Below are positions 1 to 5,580 of a stretch of 5,643 bases of DNA, piece by piece. Numbering within the stretch: position 1 is the stretch's first letter; each line of letters begins with the position of its first letter. Under the pieces are notes generated by a model that was not told the origin of the DNA, ran no database searches, and saw only the letters and a program-made list of their open reading frames with translations. The stretch is from an uncultured Eubacteriales bacterium (GTDB taxonomy: Bacteria; Bacillota; Clostridia; Oscillospirales; Oscillospiraceae): NCBI GenBank assembly GCA_900552015.1, contig URXY01000079.1, positions 1-5,643 of the forward strand, given 5' to 3'. The position numbers and the translations under genes were made by a program.

Positions 1-322
1 CGATATCGCGATAAACCGTTTCCTCAAAGAGCTGATACTCCGGATACTGGAACACAAGGCCCACGCGGAAACGGACGTCCCGGATCTTCTTGGGGTCAGC
101 CCAGATATCCTCCCCGCCGAGCAGGATGCGGCCGGAGGTGGGCTTCAAAAGTCCGTTTAAGTGCTGGATCAGCGTCGACTTGCCGCTGCCCGTGTGGCCG
201 ATGATGCCCAAAAACTCGCCGCGATAAATATCAAGCGACATATCCTGCACCGCACTGCGGCAGAAGGGCGTGCCCGCGCCGTAGGTGTGCGTCAGGTTTT
301 CTACACGAATGATCTCTTCCAA
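1..322 (-). CDS. ecfA2: ECF transporter energy-coupling ATPase EcfA2 (N-terminal 107 codons; 3' end outside window)
   Basis: This is one of the two ABC-type ATPases that power an energy-coupling-factor importer for vitamins or metal cofactors. It acts on the cytoplasmic face of the membrane with EcfA1, EcfT and a substrate-binding S component. Visible are a Walker A motif (GHTGSGKST, about residues 42-50) and a Q-loop (Q92) in the stretch FQYPEYQLFEETVYRDI, a hallmark of the EcfA2 subgroup. The signature motif, Walker B and switch histidine lie beyond the left edge. I chose a TTG start at 322: it follows a GAGGA ribosome site by about 8 nt, gives the usual EEIIRVENLTHTYG beginning, and no in-frame ATG lies nearby. 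It follows ecfA1 by 13 nt, so the two are almost certainly co-transcribed and probably co-translated. The transported substrate cannot be told, because no S component is in the window. Confidence 0.93.
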   Translation of the reverse strand, partial: MEEIIRVENLTHTYGAGTPFCRSAVQDMSLDIYRGEFLGIIGHTGSGKSTLIQHLNGLLKPTSGRILLGGEDIWADPKKIRDVRFRVGLVFQYPEYQLFEETVYRDI

Positions 323-335
323 GGTTAATATCCTC

Positions 336-1178
336 TTAGGTAAAATTTTTCATGATGGCGTCCGCGCACTCTTTCACGGTGATCGCGTCCGTCGGCACGT
401 CCATCCCGGCCTCGCGCAGGGAAAAGAGCAGCGAGACCGTATCGGGCACGGCAAGGCCGATGTCCTCAAGCTCCTTTTTACGGGTGAAGACCTCGCGCGG
501 CGTGCCGTCCATCACGACAAGGCCGTCGTTCATCACGATCACGCGGTCGGCGTGCTCGGCTTCGTTCATGTGGTGGGTGATGAGGACGACCGTGATGCCC
601 TGCTCGCGGTTGAGCTTTTCGACGGCCGCGAGCACCTCGCGCCGACCCACGGGGTCGAGCATGGCGGTCGCCTCGTCGAGCACGATGCACTCAGGCTCCA
701 TCGCGAGCACTCCCGCGATGGCGATGCGCTGCTTCTGTCCGCCGGAGAGAAGGTGCGGCGCGTGCTTGACGTACTGCGTCATGCCGACGGCCTCGAGCGC
801 GTCGTCCACGCGCTTTCTGATCTCTTCGCTCGGCACGCCCAAGTTTTCCGGTGCGAACGCGACGTCCTCTTCGACGACATTCGCCACGATCTGGTTGTCT
901 GGATTCTGGAACACCATGCCCACGCGCCTGCGAATTTCAAGCAGGAGCGATTCGTCCATCGTGTCCATGCCCTCGACATAGACCTTGCCGCCGCTTGGCA
1001 GCAAAACTGCGTTGAAGGTCTTGGCGAGGGTCGATTTGCCGCTGCCGTTGTGTCCCAGCACCACAACAAAGCTGCCGCGCTCGATCTCCACGTCCACGCC
1101 GCGCAGCGCGCGCGTATTGCCCTCCCCTTCCGCGCCGGGATAGGTGAAGGCGAGGTCCTGTGTTTTTATCATTTCCAT
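336..1178 (-). CDS. ecfA1: ECF transporter energy-coupling ATPase EcfA1
   Basis: This is the partner ATPase of EcfA2 in an energy-coupling-factor importer: it hydrolyses ATP at the cytoplasmic face to drive EcfT and an S component. The 280-residue length is normal. All ABC motifs are present in order: Walker A GHNGSGKST (42-50), Q-loop VFQNPDNQ (Q91), signature LSGGQ (144-148), Walker B CIVLDE with catalytic E169, a D-loop at AMLD (172-175), and the switch histidine H202 in ITHH. The VFQNPDNQ Q-loop is typical of EcfA1 as opposed to EcfA2. The frame stays open upstream to 1280, but that would overlap the methyltransferase gene and add a non-homologous Arg-rich leader. The ATG at 1178 gives the conserved MIKTQDLAFTYPG beginning, with AAGGA about 11 nt upstream; an ATG two codons later is possible. 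It lies 20 nt behind the methyltransferase gene with no terminator between. Confidence 0.96.
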   Translation of the reverse strand: MEMIKTQDLAFTYPGAEGEGNTRALRGVDVEIERGSFVVVLGHNGSGKSTLAKTFNAVLLPSGGKVYVEGMDTMDESLLLEIRRRVGMVFQNPDNQIVANVVEEDVAFAPENLGVPSEEIRKRVDDALEAVGMTQYVKHAPHLLSGGQKQRIAIAGVLAMEPECIVLDEATAMLDPVGRREVLAAVEKLNREQGITVVLITHHMNEAEHADRVIVMNDGLVVMDGTPREVFTRKKELEDIGLAVPDTVSLLFSLREAGMDVPTDAITVKECADAIMKNFT

Positions 1179-1198
1179 ATCGGTGCGTTTCCTTTTGT

Positions 1199-2062
1199 TT
1201 ATTCGCTGAACCAGCGGCCCGTTGCGCCGCAGGGCAGCGCAAGCCCCGTCTCTGTCACGGGAAGGCCCAGCTCGTCCCACGTGACCTTGCCGCCGTACTT
1301 TTCCGCAACGAGCAGGTGCAGCATGTAGCCGAGCACCGAGGGAGCGAGCCCCGTCGTATACGAGTTGATGATGACAAAAAGCGGCTTGTCCGATAAGACC
1401 TGCGCGCAGAGCTTCACGAACGGGAAAAGATTGTCCTCCAACTTCCAGACCTCTCCTCCGGGGCCGCGGCCGTAGCTCGGCGGGTCCATGATGATGGCTT
1501 CATACACCTTGCCGCGGCGGATCTCACGCTCGACAAATTTCGCGCAGTCGTCGATGATCCAGCGCACCGGCGCATCGGAAAGGCCGCTGACACGCGCGTT
1601 CTCGCGCGCCCAGTTGACCATGCCCTTTGCCGCATCCACGTGGCAGACCTGAGCGCCTGCCGCCGCACACGCGACCGTCGCGCCGCCGGTGTAGGCAAAG
1701 AGGTTCAGCACGCGGATGGGTCTGCCCGCGTTTTTGATCTTCTCGCGCGCAAAATCCCAGTTCACGGCCTGCTCGGGGAAGAGGCCCGTGTGCTTAAAAT
1801 TCATGGGCTTGACCTGAAATGTGAGGTCCTTATACCTCACCTGCCACGATTCCGGCAGCTTGTCCTTATCCCAATGTCCACCGCCCGAGGACGAGCGGTA
1901 GTAGCGGCCCTGCGCGCTGCGCCAACCGCGGTTCGCGTGCGGCGTCTCCCATATCGCCTGCGGGTCAGGCCGCACCAGAATTTGCTTTCCCCAGCGTTCG
2001 AGCTTTTCTCCGCCGCCGCAGTCCAGCAGCTCATAATCTTCCCAACCGTCCGCGATCCACAT
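1199..2062 (-). CDS. Class I SAM-dependent methyltransferase, RlmI/RlmK (COG1092-like) group, probable rRNA methyltransferase
   Basis: This 287-residue cytoplasmic protein resembles the catalytic part of 23S rRNA methyltransferases of the RlmI/RlmK group. Seen directly: the family stretch HTGLFPEQAVNW (91-102), SAM motif I VLNLFAYTGGAT (118-129), the acidic-loop motif II around D143, and motif IV DPPSYGRG (193-200). There is no N-terminal PUA domain. The catalytic-cysteine motif expected late in a 5-methylcytosine enzyme is replaced by INSYTTG (232-238), so m5C chemistry as in RlmI is unlikely and I assign neither a base nor a gene symbol. The start is the ATG at 2062, behind AAGGAG at 7 nt, giving the start MWIADGWEDYELLDCGGG. 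An ATG 12 codons upstream has no ribosome site. It is the first gene of an operon with ecfA1 and ecfA2; a functional link to transport is not evident. Confidence 0.88.
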   Translation of the reverse strand: MWIADGWEDYELLDCGGGEKLERWGKQILVRPDPQAIWETPHANRGWRSAQGRYYRSSSGGGHWDKDKLPESWQVRYKDLTFQVKPMNFKHTGLFPEQAVNWDFAREKIKNAGRPIRVLNLFAYTGGATVACAAAGAQVCHVDAAKGMVNWARENARVSGLSDAPVRWIIDDCAKFVEREIRRGKVYEAIIMDPPSYGRGPGGEVWKLEDNLFPFVKLCAQVLSDKPLFVIINSYTTGLAPSVLGYMLHLLVAEKYGGKVTWDELGLPVTETGLALPCGATGRWFSE

Positions 2063-2069
2063 ATCGTAT

Positions 2070-2075
2070 CTCCTT
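2070..2075 (-). promoter_or_regulatory. Ribosome binding site fixing the methyltransferase start
   Basis: Read on the minus strand this is AAGGAG, 7 nt before the ATG at 2062. It is the best ribosome site in the operon and favours the ATG at 2062 over the in-frame ATG at 2098. Confidence 0.8.
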
Positions 2076-2110
2076 CGCCGCAAGGCATAGTAGTTCATAA
2101 TAATCGTGTT

Positions 2111-2140
2111 ATTATACTACGGTTCTAAGCGGATAGTCAA
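2111..2140 (-). promoter_or_regulatory. Sigma-A type promoter P1 of the methyltransferase-ecfA1-ecfA2 operon
   Basis: On the minus strand a -35 box TTGACT (2140-2135, 5 of 6 to TTGACA) is followed after 18 bp by a perfect -10 box TATAAT (2116-2111). Transcription should begin near 2104, leaving a leader of about 42 nt before the ATG at 2062. This is the strongest promoter in the window, in an AT-rich island of otherwise GC-rich DNA. Confidence 0.82.
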
Positions 2141-2147
2141 TGTATAA

Positions 2148-2159
2148 ATCGTAAACGAT
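2148..2159. promoter_or_regulatory. Small palindrome in the divergent promoter region, possible operator
   Basis: The 12-bp element ATCGTAAACGAT consists of 5-bp inverted arms (ATCGT/ACGAT) around AA. It is flanked by AT-rich half-symmetric sequence (TATAAA on the left, TTTATA on the right). It lies just upstream of the P1 -35 box and at the expected start of P2, a fitting position for a regulator, but I recognise no known operator and AT-rich DNA yields such palindromes by chance. Confidence 0.3.
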
Positions 2160-2161
2160 AC

Positions 2162-2190
2162 TTTATAAAGTGCTTTCGTTTCTTTACCAA
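2162..2190 (-). promoter_or_regulatory. Candidate second promoter P2 of the methyltransferase operon
   Basis: On the minus strand TTGGTA (2190-2185, 4 of 6) and TATAAA (2167-2162, 5 of 6) are separated by 17 bp. If used, transcription would begin near 2155, about 50 bp upstream of the P1 start. It abuts the candidate queH -35 box back to back. It is a sequence match only and weaker than P1. Confidence 0.45.
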
Positions 2191-2219
2191 TGGACTTTGC
2201 CGCGCATTTATGCTATGCT
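2191..2219 (+). promoter_or_regulatory. Candidate promoter of queH
   Basis: TGGACT (2191-2196, 4 of 6 to TTGACA) and TATGCT (2214-2219, 4 of 6 to TATAAT) are separated by 17 bp. Transcription would start near 2226, about 30 nt before the chosen queH ATG. TATGCT occurs twice in overlapping register (2209 and 2214); only the second has a correctly spaced -35 box. I see no preQ1 riboswitch between it and the gene. Confidence 0.5.
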
Positions 2220-2255
2220 GGCGAAAAGAAAATGAAAGAAAGCCGGTCTTTTTCA

Positions 2256-2822
2256 ATGAATAAACTGCTCCTTCACTCCTGCTGCGCGCCCTGCTCGGTC
2301 TACTGCGTGGACACACTGCGCGCCGACGGCATCGAGCCCACGTCGCTCTGGTTCAACCCGAACATCCACCCCTGGACGGAGTACGATGCACGCCGCCGCA
2401 CGCTGCTCGAATATGGGGAAAAAGAGCACGTAGAAGTGCACATTTTGGAGGATTACGGCCTGCGCGACTTTGTCCGCGCCGTGAGTGCGGATATCGACCA
2501 CCGCTGCGCGCACTGCTACACCATCCGCCTCGGCACGGCGGCCAAATATGCCGTCGACCACGGCTACGATGCGTTCACATCGTCGCTTCTCATCTCCCCG
2601 TACCAGAACCACGAGCTCTTAAAGGCCGTGGGCGAAACGATGGGCAAGCAGTACGGCGTCGAATTCTACTACCGTGACTTCCGCCCCGGCTTTCGCGAGG
2701 GGCAGGCCAAGGCGCGCGAGATGGGCCTCTACATGCAGAAATACTGCGGCTGCATCTTCTCCGAAGAGGACCGCTACTCCACCAAGATCGAAAAGGCGAA
2801 AAAGCGCTACGCCGAAGAATAA
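2256..2822 (+). CDS. queH: Epoxyqueuosine reductase QueH (DUF208 family)
   Basis: QueH carries out the last step of queuosine synthesis, reducing epoxyqueuosine to queuosine at the wobble position of tRNAs with GUN anticodons; it is the non-homologous replacement for cobalamin-dependent QueG. The 188-residue product has the family's cysteine pattern: HSCCAPC (C9, C10, C13), RCAHCY (C84, C87) and KYCGC (C164, C166). In the studied family member these cysteines serve an iron-sulfur cluster and an adjacent iron. Other family stretches are FNPNIHP (33-39) and TSSLLISPYQNH (108-119). The ATG at 2256 gives the conserved beginning MNKLLLHSCCAPC, although its ribosome site (an AAAG-type purine run) is weak. 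In-frame ATGs at 2232 and 2190 are less likely; 2190 lies upstream of the candidate promoter. The gene stands alone, diverging from the methyltransferase operon and ending in its own terminator. No other queuosine gene is in the window. Confidence 0.95.
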   Translation: MNKLLLHSCCAPCSVYCVDTLRADGIEPTSLWFNPNIHPWTEYDARRRTLLEYGEKEHVEVHILEDYGLRDFVRAVSADIDHRCAHCYTIRLGTAAKYAVDHGYDAFTSSLLISPYQNHELLKAVGETMGKQYGVEFYYRDFRPGFREGQAKAREMGLYMQKYCGCIFSEEDRYSTKIEKAKKRYAEE

Positions 2823-2835
2823 AGGATCAACGCTG

Positions 2836-2869
2836 AACGCCCCGCCTGTTTCCTCGGCGGGGCGTTTTT
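2836..2869 (+). terminator. Intrinsic terminator of queH
   Basis: A perfect 9-bp GC-rich stem (CGCCCCGCC at 2838-2846, GGCGGGGCG at 2856-2864) with a 9-nt loop is followed by TTTTT (2865-2869). Two A-T pairs can extend the stem. It begins 13 nt after the queH stop. The aspartate kinase stop on the other strand lies immediately beyond the T-tract, so the hairpin may also end that transcript, but on that strand only UU follows the stem. Confidence 0.92.
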
Positions 2870-3844
2870 CTACCGAATAAGAGCGCTGTGCGCCAGGCGC
2901 AGGGCGCGGTCTGCGTCCGCGCGCAGGACGTAAACACTCAGAAAGCGCTCACCTCCGGCAATGGCATAGACATTCACACCGCCGCGCTCGAGCGCGCTCA
3001 CGACGGCACGCTCATTCTCGACGCTCGGCAGCGCGTCACCGACGGCGGTAATGGCCGCAAGCTGCGATGTGTCGCTCGTCTTCTGCGTCACGCCGACGAC
3101 CTGCGACACATCGCCCCGCTCGCAGACGATACTTCCCCTGCTCCCCGTTTCGCACGACTTCACCGTGATGGGCACGCCGCTTGCCTGCGCCAGTGCCACG
3201 CTGCGGTCATGCAGCACCTGCGCCCCCTTCTGCGCGAGCAGCAGCATATCATCGTACGAAATGCGCTCGCGGCGCACCGCATCGGGACAGATGCGCGGGT
3301 CGGAGGAAAAAATGCCGTCCACATCGGTGTAAATGGTCAGCTCGTCGGCGCTCAGCGCCGCGGCGAGCGCCACGGCGCTCGTATCCGAGCCGCCGCGCCC
3401 GAGCGTTGTGATATCGCCCTTCTCATCAAGGCCCTGAAAGCCCGTCACGACCACGATGCGCCCCGCGTCCAGCTCCCGCCGGATGCGCGCAGCGTCGACC
3501 ATCTCGATCTGCGCATCGCCGTGCGCGCTGTTCGTTTCAATGGGTATCTGCCAGGCGCAAAGCGAAACGGCGTTCACCCCCAGCTTTTGAAGCGCCAGCG
3601 CGCCCAGCGCTGCGCTCACCTGTTCACCCGCGGAGAGGAGCATATCGAGCTCGCGCCTGTCGGGCGCAGGTGTCAGTTCACGCGCTTTTTCAAGCAGCGT
3701 ATCGGTCGTATCTCCCTGCGCCGAGAGGACGACGACCACATCGTTCCCATCCTCATAGCGCTCCTTTGCGATATGTGCCATGCGCAGCAGGTGCTCCATG
3801 TCCCGCACCGAGCTGCCGCCGAATTTTTGCACGATCAGGCTCAT
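2870..3844 (-). CDS. Aspartate kinase, shortened form with apparently a single ACT domain
   Basis: The enzyme phosphorylates L-aspartate to 4-phosphoaspartate, the first step toward lysine, threonine, methionine and diaminopimelate. The catalytic domain (about 1-245) is intact: VQKFGGSSV (5-13), SAQGDTTD (41-48), SAGEQVS (71-77), TGFQG (134-138), TTLGRGGSDTSAVALA (146-161), IYTDVDGIFSSDPRI (171-185) and a helix ending in GAQVLHDRSV (207-216). The product has 324 residues against about 400-410 for usual monofunctional enzymes. After the linker VVGVTQKTSD only about 65 residues remain, aligning best with the last ACT domain (SVYVLRADADRALRLAH resembles its final strand and helix). The first ACT domain seems absent, and the usual STSEI-type stretch reads AGGERF. 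The ATG at 3844 matches the family beginning and has GGAAG at 8 nt. It lies downstream of the ACT-HTH gene, behind a terminator. Feedback behaviour cannot be predicted. Confidence 0.93.
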   Translation of the reverse strand: MSLIVQKFGGSSVRDMEHLLRMAHIAKERYEDGNDVVVVLSAQGDTTDTLLEKARELTPAPDRRELDMLLSAGEQVSAALGALALQKLGVNAVSLCAWQIPIETNSAHGDAQIEMVDAARIRRELDAGRIVVVTGFQGLDEKGDITTLGRGGSDTSAVALAAALSADELTIYTDVDGIFSSDPRICPDAVRRERISYDDMLLLAQKGAQVLHDRSVALAQASGVPITVKSCETGSRGSIVCERGDVSQVVGVTQKTSDTSQLAAITAVGDALPSVENERAVVSALERGGVNVYAIAGGERFLSVYVLRADADRALRLAHSALIR

Positions 3845-3852
3845 TTGAACCA

Positions 3853-3857
3853 CTTCC
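3853..3857 (-). promoter_or_regulatory. Ribosome binding site of the aspartate kinase gene, beside the upstream terminator
   Basis: Read on the minus strand this is GGAAG, 8 nt before the ATG at 3844, of moderate strength. It is notable because only three bases separate it from the T-tract of the preceding terminator (3861-3867), so terminated transcripts would stop just short of it. Confidence 0.55.
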
Positions 3858-3860
3858 AAC

Positions 3861-3905
3861 AAAAAAATGGACTGGCGGGCCGCCTTTGCGGCAGCCGCCA
3901 ATCCA
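3861..3905 (-). terminator. Intrinsic terminator between the ACT-HTH gene and the aspartate kinase gene (possible attenuator)
   Basis: On the minus strand, TGGATTGGCGG (3905-3895) pairs with CCGCCAGTCCA (3878-3868) over 11 bp with one G-U pair. After a 2-nt bulge, a further 5 bp (3892-3888 with 3883-3879) close a 4-nt loop, and seven U's follow (3867-3861). It begins about 30 nt after the stop of the ACT-HTH gene. It can act as that gene's terminator, yet it also stands directly before the kinase's ribosome site. I see no convincing promoter between it and the kinase start, so kinase expression may rely on read-through. Confidence 0.88.
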
Positions 3906-3934
3906 TCGTATGAAAGAAGACAGTAGGCGGTGTC

Positions 3935-4375
3935 TCAGGCCGCCAGAATATCGAAGCGGACGACGCCCTCGAGCGCGGAGGCCGTGGCCATCATCTCTTC
4001 GATCGACTCCTGCATCTCGGATGTCTCCGCAGAAATGGTCACCGCCGCGCAGCCGTTGGTCGGGATGCTCTGATTGATGGTCAGAATATTCGCGCCCGAT
4101 TCGGCAAAGATAGAAAGGACGTTGGACAGCACGCCCGGATTGTTCTTGAGCATGGTGTAAAACGTGATGATGCGGCCCGTCTTCATGTCGTTGAAGGGAC
4201 GCACCGCGTCGCGGTACTTATAAAAGGCGCTGCGGCTGATGCCGACCTGCCTCGCGGCCTCGCCTGCCGTGCTCACCTCGCCCGCGTGAAGCATCCGCTT
4301 GGCCTCGGCGACCTTGAGAAAGATCTCCGGCAGCGCATCCGCAGCGACCAGATAAAATTTCGTCTTTTTTCCCAT
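3935..4375 (-). CDS. UPF0735 (PheB-type) protein: helix-turn-helix plus ACT domain, putative amino-acid-responsive regulator
   Basis: This 146-residue cytoplasmic protein belongs to the UPF0735/COG4492 family, annotated elsewhere as PheB-like and predicted to regulate amino acid metabolism; its biochemical role is not established. Seen directly: an N-terminal MGKKTKFYLVAADALPEIFLK segment, a helix-turn-helix-like stretch from about 36 to 57 (TAGEAARQVGISRSAFYKYRD), then an ACT domain from about 69 to the end (ITFYTMLKNNPGVLSNVLSIFAESGANILTINQ carries the NPGVLS ligand loop and the NI strand). The ATG at 4375 is behind AGGAG at 8 nt. The frame stays open to 4525, but that would pass through the promoter and add a non-homologous leader. 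It lies 90 nt upstream of the aspartate kinase gene on the same strand, which supports a role in the aspartate pathway. The HTH could bind DNA or be a vestigial fold; the sequence alone does not decide. Confidence 0.9.
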   Translation of the reverse strand: MGKKTKFYLVAADALPEIFLKVAEAKRMLHAGEVSTAGEAARQVGISRSAFYKYRDAVRPFNDMKTGRIITFYTMLKNNPGVLSNVLSIFAESGANILTINQSIPTNGCAAVTISAETSEMQESIEEMMATASALEGVVRFDILAA

Positions 4376-4417
4376 ATCTTGTTCTCCTCTCGTGAGCATT
4401 TGTCCTTTTATGGAGAT

Positions 4418-4446
4418 ATGATACCATAACGGTCCACAGAGAGCAA
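4418..4446 (-). promoter_or_regulatory. Candidate promoter of the ACT-HTH gene
   Basis: On the minus strand an extended -10 element TGGTATCAT (hexamer TATCAT at 4423-4418) lies 17 bp after TTGCTC (4446-4441, 3 of 6, with the TTG matched). Transcription would start near 4411, about 36 nt before the ATG at 4375, with AGGAG between. A loose inverted arrangement (TGGA, TATG / CATA, TCCA) overlaps the -10 region but is unevenly spaced. The promoter probably also supplies the aspartate kinase gene by read-through. Confidence 0.55.
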
Positions 4447-4474
4447 GTAGCTTTTTCCTATAACATTCGACAGG

Positions 4475-4481
4475 AAGGAGG
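4475..4481 (+). promoter_or_regulatory. Ribosome binding site supporting the TTG start of the YtvI-like gene
   Basis: AAGGAGG, a full Shine-Dalgarno match, lies 9 nt before TTG at 4491. No ATG or GTG is in frame nearby, so the site decides the start. A TATAAC at 4459-4464 could be the -10 box of a promoter for this gene, but I find no convincing -35 box. Confidence 0.85.
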
Positions 4482-4490
4482 CCGGTCTTT

Positions 4491-5558
4491 TTGCAGAGCG
4501 AACAAAAAAAGGAGTTTTTGCTCACCGTCGCCTATTACGCCGTGCTCGCCGCGGCGCTCTATCTCTTTCTCCGCTATCTTCTCTGGTGGCTGCTGCCCTT
4601 TCTTCTCGCGTTTGCCGCGGCCCGCGCGATGGAGCCGGTCATTCTCCTCCTGCGGCGGACCGTTCATTTCAAGCGCGGCTTCTCCGCCGCGCTGCTGACG
4701 CTCTTTCTGCTCTTTCTCCTCGGCGGGCTCCTCTCGCTGCTCCTCTCGGCGCTTTTCACCGAGGCGACCGCCTTCCTCACCCAGCTCCCGACGCTGCTCG
4801 ACGCGCTGCCCGCGCTGACCGGCGGACTGCTCGATCGGCTGCGCGCCTACGGCGCGCTCTGTCCCGACTGGCTGCGGGAGCTTCTGACCGCCGAACTCTC
4901 CGACTGGGCGGCCTACGGCAGCACGGCGCTCGCCGGTCTCGCCTCCCGCGCCCTCGCCCTGCTCGGCTCGATGGCCGCCGCCGTGCCGGCGCTGGTGCTC
5001 TTCGCCGCAACAACGCTGCTTGCCGTCTTCTTCCTCGCCGCCTCCTATCCCACGCTCTGCGCGGCGGCGAAACGCCGCCTGAGCCCCCGCGCGCAGCAGC
5101 GGCTGCGCTTCTGGCGCGACGGCGTGACGCACTCGCTCACGCGCTGGCTGCGCGCGCAGGCGATCCTCTGCTCCCTCACCTTCTGCCAGCTCCTCGCCGG
5201 CTTCTGGCTGCTGGGCGAGCGCTACTCCCTGCTCGCCGCCTTTCTCATCACGCTCGTGGACGCGCTGCCGGTGTTCGGCACCGGAACGGTGCTTATTCCC
5301 TGGGCGCTTGCCGAGCTGCTGCTCGGCTCGGTTCCCCGCGGGGCCGCGCTCGTCATCCTCTACCTCTGCACACTCACCGTGCGCAGCATCACCGAGCCGA
5401 AGCTCGTCGCCGCGCAGGCGGGGCTGCCGCCCATCGCCTCACTCATGGCGATGTACCTCGGCGCCCGCGCCTTCGGCGTAGCAGGCATGGTGCTCTTTCC
5501 ATTGCTCCTGCTGCTCGCCGCCCAAGTGCTGCGCACAAAAAAGGAAGGCTCGATGTGA
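4491..5558 (+). CDS. YtvI-like / AI-2E family polytopic membrane protein
   Basis: This 355-residue, very Leu/Ala-rich protein has an architecture typical of the AI-2E transporter superfamily: a hydrophobic hairpin at about 11-43, a segment at 66-90, a soluble stretch at about 91-155, a segment at 160-185, then a cluster of segments in the last 130 residues. The C-terminal half carries the motifs LITLVDALPVFGTGTVLIPW (252-271), RSITEPKLV (298-306) and GLPPIASLMAMYLGARAFGVAGM (311-333), which closely resemble the sporulation membrane protein YtvI subgroup. The substrate and role of that subgroup are not established, and I do not assign quorum-signal transport. Translation starts at TTG 4491 behind a strong AAGGAGG. 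The last codons (KKEGSM) form the left arm of the terminator and the stop lies in its loop and right arm. It diverges from the ACT-HTH gene, with about 115 bp between the coding regions, and appears to be a single-gene unit. Confidence 0.9.
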   Translation: MQSEQKKEFLLTVAYYAVLAAALYLFLRYLLWWLLPFLLAFAAARAMEPVILLLRRTVHFKRGFSAALLTLFLLFLLGGLLSLLLSALFTEATAFLTQLPTLLDALPALTGGLLDRLRAYGALCPDWLRELLTAELSDWAAYGSTALAGLASRALALLGSMAAAVPALVLFAATTLLAVFFLAASYPTLCAAAKRRLSPRAQQRLRFWRDGVTHSLTRWLRAQAILCSLTFCQLLAGFWLLGERYSLLAAFLITLVDALPVFGTGTVLIPWALAELLLGSVPRGAALVILYLCTLTVRSITEPKLVAAQAGLPPIASLMAMYLGARAFGVAGMVLFPLLLLLAAQVLRTKKEGSM

Positions 5559-5570
5559 GCCTTCCTTTTT
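5537..5570. terminator. Bidirectional intrinsic terminator shared by the YtvI-like gene and the convergent gene
   Basis: A perfect 9-bp stem (GGAAGGCTC at 5543-5551, GAGCCTTCC at 5557-5565) encloses a 5-nt loop. AAAAAA lies before it (5537-5542) and TTTTT after it (5566-5570), so both strands read a hairpin followed by a U-tract. The stop codon of the YtvI-like gene (5556-5558) straddles the loop and the right arm. The convergent gene stops only about 10 nt from the other side. Confidence 0.93.
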
Positions 5571-5580
5571 CCGTTCAATT

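Noticed and set aside
285..1328. Long plus-strand open frame of 347 codons opposite ecfA1
   Set aside because: It is antisense to an ABC ATPase with every motif present. Its product is His/Arg/Val-rich with no recognisable domain, as expected for the complement of GC-rich coding DNA.
2220..2256. preQ1 riboswitch upstream of queH
   Set aside because: The leader is about 30 nt and shows no preQ1-type hairpin with an A-rich tail pairing into the loop.
2836..2872. The queH terminator as an equally good terminator for the convergent aspartate kinase gene
   Set aside because: On the minus strand the stem is followed by only UU and then CAGCG, so U-tract-dependent termination would be weak; partial use remains possible.
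2888..3913. Long plus-strand open frame of 341 codons opposite the aspartate kinase gene
   Set aside because: It has low-complexity Arg/His/Ala composition, no ribosome site and no domain, and lies across a clearly recognised kinase.
3845..3934. Lysine riboswitch or T-box leader before the aspartate kinase gene
   Set aside because: The gap is only 90 nt, holds a single terminator hairpin, and has no T-box sequence or multi-helix lysine aptamer.
4411..4436. Operator-like dyad (TGGA, TATG / CATA, TCCA) over the -10 region of the ACT-HTH promoter
   Set aside because: The arms are short and unequally spaced (2 versus 4 nt), so chance is a sufficient explanation without conservation data.
4458..5132. 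Minus-strand open frame of 224 codons opposite the YtvI-like gene
   Set aside because: The product is a Glu/Arg/Gly-rich repetitive string produced by the leucine-rich membrane codons on the other strand; it has no family features.
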